In this document: in pieces, positions 12,501 to 25,849 of the stretch
How positions within the stretch are numbered: the stretch's first letter is position 1
Layout of the letters: the number at the start of each line of letters is the position of its first letter
Origin: Scilla litardierei
Taxonomy: Eukaryota > Streptophyta > Magnoliopsida > Asparagales > Asparagaceae
Assembly (NCBI GenBank): GCA_030789695.1
Contig: CM061139.1
Span: forward strand, 108,164,837-108,228,836
DNA length: 64,000 nt
Direction of reading: 5' to 3'
Program-made: the position numbers and the translations under genes
Notes under the pieces: generated by a model
What the model was told of the DNA's origin: nothing
Database searches by the model: none
Seen by the model: only the letters and a program-made list of their open reading frames with translations

Positions 12501-15500
12501 GATGCATCTGCCTCCACAATGAATGGCCTGGAAAAGTCTGGTATCGCCAGGACTCGTACGGTAGTCATGGTCTTTTTCAAGGCCTCAAAAGCAAGTATCA
12601 CATCGTCACTCCAAACGAACTGGTCCTTCTTAAGTAGCTCCGTGAGTGGCTAAGTGATCGTCCCATAACCCTGTACGAACCTCCGATATTAGCATGTCAG
12701 ACCAAGAAATCCCCTCAGCCCCCTAAGAGTGGTGGGGCACGGCCAGTCCAATATCGCCGCTATCTTCGTCCTATCAGTGACTGCTCCCTCTGAGGACACT
12801 ATATGTCCCAAGTACTCTATCTGTGGCTATCCAAATAAGCACTTCTTCCTGTTCGCAAACACCTGGTGGTACGTCAACTCTTGAAAGGCGACCTGTAGGT
12901 GGTCCAAGTGATCCTCCAGGGAACGACTGTACATAAGGATATCATCGAAAAACACAAATCGTCGAGGGTAGGGATGTAATAACTTATTCATCAGGGCCTA
13001 GAAGGTAGCCGGTGCGTTAGTCAAGACAATGCATGACTAAAAACTCATAGTGGCCCTCATGCGTATTGAAAGCAGTCTTGGGCACATCCTCTCTGCGCAT
13101 CCTGATCTGATGGTAGCCTGATTTGAGGTCGATCTTCGTAAAGATGGATGCGTCATGCAAATCGTCCAAGATATCGTCAATCACAGGTATTGGGAACTTA
13201 TTAGGCACTGACTCCTTATTTAAAGCTTTGTAGTCCACGCAGAAGCGTCAGCTCCCATCCTTCTTCACCAGCAGCACATGACTGGAAAAAGGGCTCACAC
13301 TGGGCTGGATAACACCCGCATGCACCATCTCCGCCACCATCCTCTCTATCTTATCCTTTTGTGCCTGTGGGCAGCGGTATGGCCTCACGCTAATAAGCGA
13401 CACGTCCTCCTATGTCGTGCTCGTGGTCTCTAGGTGGTGGAAGGCCCCGAGGCTCTTGAAAGACCTTAAACTGCTCTAACAACGTTTGCACCTCCCTTGG
13501 AATCAGCTGCTCATTACTGGCCTCAGCACCACCCTCTCGTGCTCACTACTGGCCTCAGTAGCTGCACCCGAAAGCCACCCCTATCTGCCTGGATGGTTCT
13601 CACCATGGTTTTCAGCGAGACCAAGACTCTGCATAGACTGGGGTCTCTCTGTAGGACCATTGTTCTCTTATCCTCCTGAAACTCCATCCTGAGCAGCTTC
13701 CAGTTCACCGCCATCTCCCCCAGCGTCTGTAGCCATGTCATACCCAAGATGACAGCTGTACTCTCCAAGTCCAGGGGCAGGAAGTCTACTATCACCTGCA
13801 TCTCCTGCAGCATCAGCACAAGTCCACGGCTACTCTCCTTCTCAGTCCCCATTATGACACTGAAATTCTCACTGTTTGTCAGCTGAAGTCCCTGCAGTGC
13901 CACCACTCTCCTGGAGATGAAATTGTGGGTAGCCCTATTGTCAATCAGAACCGTCACCTTCTGGTCACAAATACGTCCCCTCAACTTCATGGTATGGTTC
14001 GGTGTGAACCCTACCATGGAGTTAAGAAAAACCTCCGCCACGTCCAGCTGATGGTGCGCTGTATCCTCCTCAGCAGTTTCATCCTCAACATCAGCCGCAT
14101 CGTCCTCGTCCTCGAGTAACAACACCTGAAGCTTGCGTCTCACACACCTTTGGCCTGGTGTGAACCTCTCATCGCATCTGAAACAGAGACCCTTCTGTCG
14201 CTTCTCCCCCATCTCTGCATCAGTCTTCTTCCTAAATTGCTCCCAGCCTGTTGTGCAGTACTCCTCTCCACACTTCTCCTTGGTAGCCTGATCCGCTCCT
14301 ATAGTCCCCTTCTGTCCTCATGTCGATGTCTAGCTGCGAAAAACAGGTCCACTCCAACCACCTATCTCCCTCTTATCCTCCATCTGGTAGTCCTCCACCA
14401 TCTAAGCATACTCCATGGCCGCTATCAAGTCCTAATGCTTCTGAATGCGGACCTCTGCGCGTACAGTAGGCTTTAGCCCATTCATAAAGGTGCTCTCCAT
14501 CATCTCATCAGACATACCATACACCCGTCCTGATAGTGCCTCAAATCTCCTTGGTAATCCCTCATGGTAATCCCTCATGGTGTCATCCTGCCTAAGTGCC
14601 AGTAGATGCTCCCTCAAATCTTCCAGATGAGGATCTCTGAATCTGTCCACCAGCCCATCCCTGATCTCTTCCCACGAATGAACTGTCCGTCTCTTGTCCC
14701 TTTATTGGAACTAAGCAAGGACCTTCCCATCTGGACATATAGCAGTTGCCTCCAACTTCTGTCCCTCGGTCATGCGAGAGACCCTAAAATCTCTCTGCCT
14801 TGTAAATCCAAGCCAACGGGTCCTTCCTCAAACGCAGGCATCTTCAGCTTCCGTAGCCTGTCTAATATGTATGTCCACCGGTCTCCTCGCGCTCCTGCGT
14901 GACTGGACTGATGATAGTGCTTCCACCTCTCATGATGAGTCTCATAGTCCCTCTGCGGGCCCCTCTCGCAATCTCCTTAGCCCCCTCGTGGGCCTCTGTA
15001 GTCTCCTCGTCCGTTAACCCCAATCCCACCACCATGCCCCTCCTTATAGTCTGTAGTCTCCGCCAGTATCCCTAGTGTGTCCCTCATGGGTGTGGGGTGG
15101 GTGTCGTCAAGGATTTCAGCACGGCGGCCATTTCCACGGGGGTTTGGAGGGCCCTGAAACCCTCCTCCATCGTCACCGTACTCCTGAAAAATATCCAGGA
15201 TCGAAATCATCGTCGAAACCATGCGTTGGATCGTCGGAATAGGGCTGAAATCCTCCTCTGGGTCCCCTCCTTGCAGTGTGCCAAAACCCCCGTGGGGGAG
15301 TCGCCATGGGTCGGCGGAGCCATGGCGTGGGAATGGCCGCCGTGCCCCGTCGAAGGCCCTGGTGGTCCGCGGGGTCCTGGGGAGGAGCCCCGGCCTCACC
15401 GCCTGCTGCCATGGCCTCTGGGGGGTGCGGCTAGGGCCGCCGGTCTCTTGTGTCGCCTCTTTTGCTTCCGGGTCACTGCTATCGAGATCTATGAGCCTCC

Positions 15501-18500
15501 CGTCCTCCAAATCCCTTGCTACGTGTCTCTCTTTGTCCAAAGGTGACGCCTTTGTCGCTGTTTTAAGGGTTGCTTCGCCACCGTTCAATTTCGACGAGAT
15601 CTCTCTAAGTTGAAAGATGATTTTTGCAAAGGCTTCACTATGTTGCCTTAAGGTTTCCGCTTGATTCTTCAATTGATCACCATGGTCCGTTAGGGTTTCT
15701 TTCACGCTCGCGATCTCGCCCTTCATACCCACGATCTCACCATTAAGTTTCTTCTCCACCGCCTTAATTCGATCATTGGCTCTCGTCGCCGCCGCCATGG
15801 ATCAATGTGCTCTGATACCCAATTGATAGAACTCGACTAAAACTGAAAATATATTGATAAAAATTGAAATAAAAGAAGATAGAATTGGATACAATATAGA
15901 GATAACCTCTATCCCAAGATGTCGATTGATAAGGGATGTCCGCATCGTCCTCTGAACTGGAACAACTATCTCTCCTTCACAAAATCTCACAAAATAGCAT
16001 AGCTAGGGCCAGCCGGCTAATCCCCCCTTAATACTAATCAACTTCTAATCTAATTATAAGTTTGCCCTTTTTATAATAAAATAATAGGAATAATAGAAAG
16101 AATTGCGAATACGCCCTTGAAATCAACTAGGTGGGCCGGTCCTCCCCTTGATGTGCCGCATAGCATAAGTGATGAGCCCATCAGATGTTTAGTAAACGAT
16201 TAACCACATGCTATTGTGTTGGAGGAAATCTATTGTTCCAAAAAAGAAACAAGTATAGCATGGCGTCTAGATTGAATGCAAGAATCAGATTATCAAGCCA
16301 TGGCTGATGTCACTTATAAGCTCATGTGCATACGAGATATTCTAATCGAGATGGGTTATACTTACAACTCTTACGAGGCTATATTGCATAATTGGCTTAC
16401 ATCACACCGAATCATATATTCCCGAGTAAACGAATCATATTGATGTGCATTTTCACTTATTTCAGAAATAGTGTGACACTTGCATTATCTATCTATCTTC
16501 TATTAATCATTTAGCATATTTATTTACCAAACCACTTAGAAGATTACGAGTTTGCTTTTATTTGTAACAAGCTGAATATGTAGGATTCAATATTGAAAAT
16601 AGCGTAGCGCTAAAACTACTAATAGCATGAAGTACAACTAACATAATGCATGGAATAAGGTACATGTTTTTTATATTTTAATTTATAGATATGAACTTCT
16701 TTGTTTTTCTTTGCAATCTATTTGTCCTTTACCTTCTGTCTCTCCCTGAACCTTTCTGTCCATCTTTTGATATCTTTCTCCTTTCTTCCTTTGATCTTTG
16801 CGCCCTATCCTTCTTAGTTATGCTTTCCCCATCCCTAGTCTGCATCGAATAAAGAGATGGTGGAAGGTTGAGAGTGGAGAGAATGTGGAGATAGAAAAAA
16901 GATTGACATGATAGCAAAAGAAAGTACGCTTGCTGTCGATTACCTCACCGTAGAAAGGGAAGATAGGTCCCGAGACTTATCTTGACTTAGAAGATATATG
17001 GAGAGCTAACCGATCACATTTGTTGCCTTATCACTTCACCCTAGCCTTGAGAGTCGTCGCTTCAAGCTTTAGCCTCAAATGAAGAGGTACACTGTGATTT
17101 ATTTGATTGGGACACACACACACACATGTTGTTTTTTCTAGTAGCTAACCTTTGCTATGCTATTGCGTATCGTAACGTACACTATTTTTTATATAGCATT
17201 GCGTGACGTTATTCGATTGCTATGTAGTTGCGTTACGAGGCATAAGGTAAGTGGTATGCCATTAGCGCTCTACAATTCGACACAAGGCACATTATTAATA
17301 CATTGCTATGATGTATTTATTTCAACTTGAGGTGAAATGCTTAACAATATGTAAAAGCAGGATTTTTGTGTAAATTAGATAATATTTTACAATTATTTTA
17401 TGGGTAAATTACAAGAAACCCCATTAATCTATATTTTGATTTTGATTTATCACTTGATGTTTAAAATTGAACAAAAAAATCCTTGGAAATACTGTCATTA
17501 GTCAAGCTGTTAGTATTTTGACGGGAATATAGTCATGTAACAGTCACATGGCAAGACTTTTTTTACTTTCATCGTTGCCTCTGCTATTATTTACTTAAAA
17601 TTCATTAAAACATAAAAAATGAATTACAAGTGAATGATGAAAAATCTATTTTTCTCTCTTATTTCATTTCTAACCTTACTCCCTTCTAACTCTAAATTAA
17701 ATGCAAGCCTTATCATTAATCCAAGCGCTAACACAACACGAGAACTGGACTTCTCCCTTGAGCCTTTTATTGGCAACGATTCTGCTTTCTAGGAGATGCA
17801 TCACATATCTTTATTTTTTCAGTTGTTACTATTGATAAAAGAGGTCACGAGAGGACGAAGTTGAGGGGTATGGAAGAGAGGAAGATGTTATTTATTTATT
17901 TATTTTACTATTGTTGATTTGTTCAAATATAGGAAAGGAAATGAAAATGATGGCTTTTATTGTATAGTTTCTTTTATCTTCTTTACGGGTTGCTCTTGTT
18001 GACAAGTTGAAAAGAAAAGGAATAGTTTTTGGGTTGTTACTGATGGCTTTAGAAGAATGTAAAATAAGAAGAAGATGAATTGTTCTAAATAGGTAGAGAG
18101 GGAAAGAGATGAACATTATGACTTACTTTATTTATTTTTGTTATATTTATTTTTTATTGTTGTTGTTGATAGGTTTAAAGAAAGCCCAAAAGAGGAAGAT
18201 GGATTTTTTTTCCTTTTATTTATTTATCTCTTCTTTCGGTTTGGTGCTACTACTGATGGGTTCAAATTAGATAAAAAGAAAGAGAATGTGTTTTTCTGTT
18301 ATGTTTTATTATTATTTTTTCTAATTGCTAATGGGTTCAAAGTAAGGGAGAGAAAGAAAGGAGGCAGGAGATAAGGGTATTTTGAGCTGTTAACTTCTAT
18401 TTTTTTAATTTTTCAAATGACACCCAACTCCGTTATAGTAATATGACATGCATAGCTCAATGGTTTTTTGTTCAATTTTAAACATTAAGAACTAAATCCA

Positions 18501-21500
18501 AAATCAAGGTATTTTTGAGGGGGTTTTAAAGTTATTTACCATTATATTACATAATTATAAACTAGATCTTCAGCCTAAACGAGGATCAAAATAAGAGTGG
18601 TAATTTTTTAGTATTCACCAACGCTAATACCTTTGTTTTGAGGTATGGTCTATTTTCCATTTCAAAAAAGAGGATTCATCAAGCTGGAAACATTCATGTA
18701 GTTGACTCCAAAAAGGTTGGAATATGAATTTATATTTTTTTTTATCTTTTTTATTTTTTGACATTATATATTTATATTTCAAAGAATGCAACATATTTAA
18801 CTGCTGGTATATAAAATTTTTCGGTTCAGTTAAAACCATTTAAAAAGTGTCCATTTGCATGTTATGTTGACAACGACCCACAAATGAAACCATTGGGTCA
18901 TGTTGAAGTTTACTAAACTACCATAAACTTTTTGCAAAAGTTGCAAAAAATTACCTTTTATCAGCCCATAGTTACTTTTGTTAGCGTGTGGCTGTCACAT
19001 GATTTCTTTATACCAAAATTGCCCTTACAACTCTGTTCCAAATATTTTACAAAACTGCAATATCTTTTAGGCGATTTTAAAGAACTGTTAGTTAGGAATG
19101 GGGGTTGATGCTACACATGCGGTAATTTTGTAGTTTTAGGGCCCGAGGGGTAATTTTGTAATTGGGTGCCTTAGGGGGGCATATTTGTAATTTCGGGCAA
19201 ATCAGCCATATTTATCGGAGTGAAGGGGTTAGGGTTATGGGGAAAGAAAATGGAAGAAGTAGCGTAAAAGATTAGGGCTTAGGAGTAGTCTAGTTTAGAT
19301 CCTGGGAGATTTCGTGCTTTATCTCGAATCAAAGCGTAGAGAGCGGTTCTCTCTCGAGTTGGAACTACTTATCTTGTATTTCAATTCTATTATCTACAAA
19401 AATCTATTAACATTCCTCTTTTATTTTTCTCAAATCCTAGATTTTTCATTAATTGGTATCAGAGTTTATATCCTCATGGTGAGACCAAGAAGGTACGAAG
19501 CTTGGAAAGAGGAAAAGATGCTAGCGATCTTGGAGATGGAGTCTATTTCGGCGTTGTTAGAGAGGATGTCGAAGACTTGTCGCCGTCAGAAGAAGACACC
19601 GACACCAGATCTGGCAATGAAGGAGGCGAACGGTGCAGATCTGGAGAATTTCGGCGTCGGCGTCCTAGCTCCAGTGAAGCCAGGCGAGTCCCCTCCGGTG
19701 CGGACAGACCCCCTAAAGGCCACCCCGAGTTGGGCGACCCCCTAGGAGGGCTGCCTCGAGTCGGGCGAGCCCCCTGAGGGATGTCCCGACTAGGACGAGC
19801 CCCCTGAGGGCTGCCCCGACTCGGGCGAAATCCTGGAGGGCTGTCGTTAAACATTGCGTTGCTCGTCGACGGTTTTTCCAGTGACCTCCGGGACCGCAGC
19901 CACCACCAGCCTCTTTCTCTCCTTCGTACGAGCTCATCGGACCGATTTTCGAGACAAACATTGCCAGAATCGTCGGAAAAGGGGAGCAACGTCGGCGAGC
20001 CGCTACAATAGCTAACCCCGCAGGGCAACTGAGCCGGGAGCAGAGCCGGAGTCGCCAAACCGAGCCGGCTTGGCCGGGCTGCTGACCCGAGCCGGCTCGA
20101 GCTGGGTCGAGCCGAGCTGTTGACCGGTCAATGCTGCACAGTGCGTCGTTCTATTTTCCGTGATTTTCTGGGGCATTTTCGGAGGAATTTCTGCGTAGCT
20201 TCCGTATTATGACGATTTTGGACCCGTATGAAGTCCAAATCCAGAACAAAAAGTGCTAGTACGTAGACGACTCAGTCATGGATGCATTACCACTTTTGCA
20301 GCGACGTTTCGAGGACGGGACTCTTGAGTGGCCTTTTGATACAAGAGAAGGTGATGTGACGAGCACCAGCACTCGAAGAAGCACATCCACGGATTTCTTG
20401 CACCACCTTGAGGACAAAGTGGTTTTTCGGGGATAGAGTAGTGTTGAGAATGGGGGTTGATGCCCACACCGGTGGCAATTTTGTAGTTTGGGGCCCAATA
20501 TGCAATTTTGTTATTTGGTGCCATAGGGGTATATTTGTAATTTTGGGCAAATCAGCCATCTATATATGAGTTAAGTGGTTAGTGTTAGGGAGAAAGTGAA
20601 TGGAAGAAGAAAGTAGAGAGTAGAAGATTAGGGCTTAGGAGTTGTCTAGTTTAGACCCTGAGAGATTTAACGCTTTATCTCAATCAAAGCAAAAGAGAGT
20701 GATTCCCTCTCAATTCAGAATTACTTATCTTGTATTTCCATTTCATTATCTACAAAAATAAATAAAAATCCCTTTTTATTATCTCAAACCCTAGATTTTG
20801 CATCACTGTACTATACTTTGAAAACAACACGCATATCATATCTCACCTTATATTAAGGGTGTGTTTGGATTGAAAGAAAATGTATGAAAGAAAAGTGAAA
20901 AGAAAAAGAAAAAGAAAGAAAAGTGAAATGAAAATGAAATGAGATTCTTTCTCACGTTTGGTTGCCAAAGAAACTTTTGAAGAAAGTTGAAAGGAAAATA
21001 AGGAAATTTCTTTCATTATGTTATTAATTCAAAATGAAAAAATTAAGAGGTTTTTGCTAAATAATTTAAGAGGTGTATTTGTTAACTTTATAAATAATTT
21101 GCTTAAAAAATTTAAGAGGTATTTTAGTCTCATAATAAATTAAAATTTTGTTAGTTGTTCAGAATAATTCAGAAAGTTAGCAAATAAATTACAAATTCTA
21201 ACAAATAATTCTCTAACCATACAAATATCATGATTCATAAATAATGTGATATTAAATAGTATATAAATAATTTACAAATTATATGAAAACATTGGAAATA
21301 ATTTGCAAGCTATTAGAAAAATTCGTGTATAATGCGCGAATTTTTCAAGCAAAACACGAAAATTACACGAATTATTCGCGAATTTTTTGAACAAGTTCAT
21401 GAATAAAAATAATTTAAATATTCATGATTTTAAAAAAATTCCGAATTATTCACATACTATTTTAAAAAATTCGGGAAAAATTCGTAAATTTTGAACAATT

Positions 21501-22285
21501 TGCGAATTTTAAATAATTCATGTGTAAAATTTTGATAATAATTCATGATTTTTTGAAAAATTCATTCATAATTTTTTTCAAAAGAATTTATGAATTATTC
21601 ATGAATTCATTAGAAATAGCTACTAATTATATTTGCTAAAAAACACAAATGCATGAATGTGAGAATAGTTAGTTTTCCTTTGTTTTCCCTCATTTTCCTT
21701 GGGTCAAGAGGAGGAAAAGTTGAAAGAAAGGTTTTACTATTTATTTTCCACTCTTTTCCTTCATTTTCTTTTTCTTTTCACTTTTCTTTTAAGCCAAACA
21801 ATGGAAAATCATTTTCCTTCTTATTTTCCTTCCTTTTCTTTCCTTTTCCCACTAACCAAACACACCCTAAGCGTTTCATCCAATTTTATTTGCAACTTTA
21901 ATTTCAAATTTTGATTGTTGGATGTATTAAGCTTTGGATTTTTATTCAAACATTAATAATTAAATTTAACTTAGGGATTTGTGGGCTAAAAGTGATGTCA
22001 AGTTGTGATTGGTGAATTTAATTAAGGTTTGTTCGATGTTCTATTGATTTTTTTATACAAAGTAGATTTCCTTATGAAGTTGTAATGAAATTTTGAGTTG
22101 CAATTACAAAGCATAGACTATAATTGCCAAGTTTAAAGAATTTTAATGATTGTTCTTGTGTAAGACTTTAGATGAACTTTTACTTGAAAGGTAAATTTAA
22201 TAATATAGAAAAGAACAAATTTTGGAATCCATCCTTTTCTTTTTTTCTTGGTTGAACATTATATGATTGATGATGACTATGGATG

Positions 22286-22317
<32 letters not shown>

Positions 22318-24853
22318 CATTTGACAACTGTTTTTGAATCCTAGGGCTGACTAGGACAAGCAGATTGATAGAAAGACGGCTTGGATTTAATCTTGAGGAA
22401 TGAATGGTTGAGATGAGATTTTGTGGAAAGTTTTGGAGGGAAAAACATTTCTATGGAAATGAAAGTTTCTGGGAAATAGCAGAGTGCATGCAATTGATGC
22501 ATTTGGGAAAAAAAACTTTAACTTATATTTAATGCTGCAGATCGATTAAACTCTCCCTCAATGCGGGACCCACAGTCTCTTCGACGCATGAGACAATAAG
22601 ATAAGAATAATTTCTCGCGTCTAAAGCGTTAGCGAAATTTTTTTATTCTAATTTGTTGTTCCGCGCCGAATTTGTTTTACGCCGAATTTGTTGTTCTGTA
22701 AATTTTTTTACACTCGCCTAAGGCGCATGCGAAATGTTTTTACGCTAATTTGTTCTGCGCCGAATTTGTTGTTTTATGCTGAATTTGTTATTCTGTAAAT
22801 TTTTATGCTAATTTGTTATTCTGCGTCGAATTTGTTCTGTAAATCTTTTATACTAATTTGTTGTTTCGCGCCGTTCCATGTCGACCACGCCGAAGGCGCC
22901 CGCTAAAATTTTTAACGCTAATTTGTTGTTCCGCGCTGAAGGCGCTTGCGTCGAATTTGTTGTTCCGCGCTGAAGGCGCCTGCGTCGAATTTGTTGTTTA
23001 TGTCGAATTTGTTGTTCCGTGTCAAAAGCGCCTGCGCCGAATTTGTTATTCCGCGTCGATGGCACCCGCTAAATTTTTTTACGCTAATTTGTTGTTCCGC
23101 GTCGAATTTGTTCCGCGCCAAAGGCACCCGCACCGAATTTGTTGTTCCGTGTCGAAGGCGCTTGTGCCGCTAAATATTTTTACGTTAGTTTGTTGTTCTG
23201 CGCAATTTTGGATATGGAAATAATTTTTTGGATAACAAAAATTTCGCGGGGGAGGGAAATGAAAGTTTTTGGGGAATGAAAGTTTCTGGGGAATAGCAGA
23301 GTGCATGCAATTAATGCATTTGGAAAAAAAACTTTAAGTTGCACTTAATGCTGCAGATCGAATGCTGCTATAGATCGAATGATCTCTCCCTCAATGCGGG
23401 GCCCACCGTCTTTTCGACGCATGTGGCAACAAGATGAGAATAATTTCCCGTGCCGAATATATTTTTATGCTAATTTGTTGTTCTGCGCCGAAGTCGCCCG
23501 CTAAATTTTTTATGCTAATTTGTTGTTCCACGTCGAAGGTGCCCGTGTCGAATTGTTGTTTTACGTCGAATTTGTTGTTCCGCACCTAAGGCGCCTACGC
23601 CGAATTTGTTGTTCCGCGCCGAAGGCGCCCGTGCCACTGAATATTTTTACGCTAATTTGTTCCGCACAATTTTGGCTGTGGAAATAATTTGTTGGGAACA
23701 AAGATTTCGCGGAGGAAAATCTTAAATGAACCGTGCCCACGATGTATGACTAGTATATATATATATAGAGGTAAATGGATCTTAAGGTGCCTCCTTAGAT
23801 TCAATCTAAGGAGGCCCATTTCCCCACATCTCACACATTTTTTTGAAATTTTTTTCATGGGTTTGTTGTTCACCTCATGTATGATCAGCATACCAAATTT
23901 CAAGAGATTCTAATACTTTTTGAGCCCTCATATACACCTTACAACTTCATGGGGTTTTCAGCACGTTTTAAGATCGTTGAAGTTGTAAGGGGTAGATGTG
24001 GGCTCAAAAAACCCCATGAAGTTGTAAGGTGTATATGAGGGCTCAAAAAGTATTGGAATACCTTGAAATTTGGTATGCTGATCATCCATGATGTGAACAA
24101 CAATTCCATGAAAAAAATTTCAAAAAAAAATTATGGGAAATGGAGGGAAATCGGGGCGCCTCCTTAGATTCAATCTAAGGAGGCACCCTAGATCCCCTTT
24201 TAGCTACATACCACCAATTTTCAAGTGCATCCAACAGTTTTTGAGACTCCATCCATACATTTCAAAAAGATTGCGCCGACAGTTTCAGAATTTGAGCTAT
24301 TTTTTGAAATGCATGAATGAAGGCTCAAAAAGTGTTGGATTCACTTAAAAATTGGTGGGGAGGTAGCCAAAAAGTTGTAGAACACATTAAAAAAAATAAT
24401 AAAATGTTTTTGGGTCTCAAAATGCGGTCAGCACAGGAAAATTTTCTGTGCTATCAGCACACATACATATTCTTCGTATATATAGAATAATGTGTATCGT
24501 ATGATAGAGGGTAAGACTCTTATACACTTCCAAAACTCTACCTGCAGCTATTTTTTTAAAGGAATGGAACCATTTATTTTGTTCTACATATTTTAAAACC
24601 CAAAAAACCAAATATTGGGTGAATCCAAGGAGTGTTGCTTATTCATCCATCCATTGCAAATTTAACAATTTTGCATAGTAGAACTTTTGCGATAAGTAGA
24701 TGAACGTTTAAAACCCTTTTGGGTTGACCCAATTTTAGGAGTTTAAAATATTAACATCAAAATGAAAGGTTACGATCCTCCAAAAATAGCGGATGATGGA
24801 GTTTTGAAGATCACATATGATGCTTAGCCCTTACATGTCATAAATACTCATTA

Positions 24854-24892
<39 letters not shown>

Positions 24893-25818
24893 ATATTCTG
24901 GTGCGAAAAGAATGGTGCGAAAAGAATTTTATCTAATGTTAGAAATTTTTTTGCAATTTTTTTTGGACTTTTAATCCACAGTTATATACCTCAGGGAAAA
25001 TAATCGGTGAACTATAGAGGGATTTGAGCACCGATCCACCAGTTACAAATTTAACGGTTTCAGAACAATAGAACTTTTTGTAACACCTTGATCGAGAAGG
25101 ACAAATCACATTATTTTTCAACCATAATTTTTTGAGGGTGTATAACATGAAATGAAGGTGAATTTTTTTTGAAAAAAATAAAAACATTTTCGCACGGAAA
25201 ATTTCGTGCTAAATGTTTTCATTTGAAAATTTGTATGTATACACACACACACACACTAGAAATAACCCGTGCACAGAGTGCACTGGCACCTAAAAAATCC
25301 CACACAATCAGGACACAGGTGTCTCGCAGGTTGCAAAACAAGGTTCAAATGGGAAGAGTGGGTGAGAGTGCAGCCATCGTCTTTGGTATTTTTGGGGGTT
25401 TTGATTGGGGGTGTGTTTTTGGTTGTTTTGATTTTGGGTTTATGTGGGGTTGTGAGTTTGTTTTTGGGTTTTTATGTTTGTGGGTGTCTTTTGGGTTTTG
25501 ATGGGTCATCTCATGTGGCACACCTCTTTGGATACCACTTAGGACAACTGTCATATCAACCCTCCTCATATGTATAATAGACAGACAGACAGACAGACAG
25601 ACATACATACCCTCCTCATATGTATAATAGACAGACAAACATACATACATACATACATACATACATGGGATTAATGTAGAACAGGTGGCACCTGATCCAA
25701 TCATGACACAAAAAGGTGGGACCCAGCGAGTACAAGCCCATGTGTGGGCTTGTACTTCCCATTTTATTGTGTCTTAGCACCTGATCCATTGGATCAGGTG
25801 GCAGCTTTTCTACATTAA

Positions 25819-25849
<31 letters not shown>

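Larger units (their letters stand above)
10385..16183 (-). mobile_element. Reina-like Ty3/gypsy chromovirus, nested in copia
   Basis: A complete but decayed 5.8-kb LTR retrotransposon. Both LTRs are about 360 bp (10385-10743 and 15824-16183) and begin TGATAGAACTCGA on the + strand. The insertion is flanked by an exact 5-bp target duplication GATGT (10380-10384 and 16184-16188) inside the copia RT/RNase H. The primer-binding site next to the right LTR reads GGGTATCAGAGCAC on the - strand, as for initiator-tRNA-Met. Protein order gag, protease, RT, RNase H, integrase and chromodomain is typical of chromoviruses; short LTRs and total size suggest the Reina clade (inference). Confidence 0.88.
19086..20802 (+). 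mobile_element. Deletion-derivative LTR retrotransposon
   Basis: Two LTRs of about 360 bp (19086-19448 and 20442-20802) flank only about 1.0 kb. The left LTR is followed by TTGGTATCAGAG (initiator-tRNA-Met primer-binding site) and an ATG at 19476 with a short Arg/Lys-rich frame. Just before the right [14 protein letters not shown] and a stop match the C-terminal HLEDKV tail of the chromovirus at 10.4-16.2 kb. It therefore looks like a chromovirus that lost almost all of gag-pol (inference). No clear target duplication; the 3' flank after the terminal CA is TCACTGT. Confidence 0.78.

Noticed and set aside
15097..15613. Two 130-150-codon frames on the + strand
   Set aside because: They are antisense to the gag of the Reina-like element, whose - strand frame has the conserved context.
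19543..20058. 171-codon frame on the - strand
   Set aside because: Product of the GC-rich minisatellite in the LTR derivative; low-complexity Pro/Arg/Gly composition and no domain.
22856..23190. CRISPR-like regular repeats
   Set aside because: Plant nuclear context, no unique spacers of constant length and no cas genes; it is a minisatellite.
25269..25577. Frames of 100-120 codons over the second Helitron
   Set aside because: Low-complexity GGGTTTT/AAAACCC translation only.
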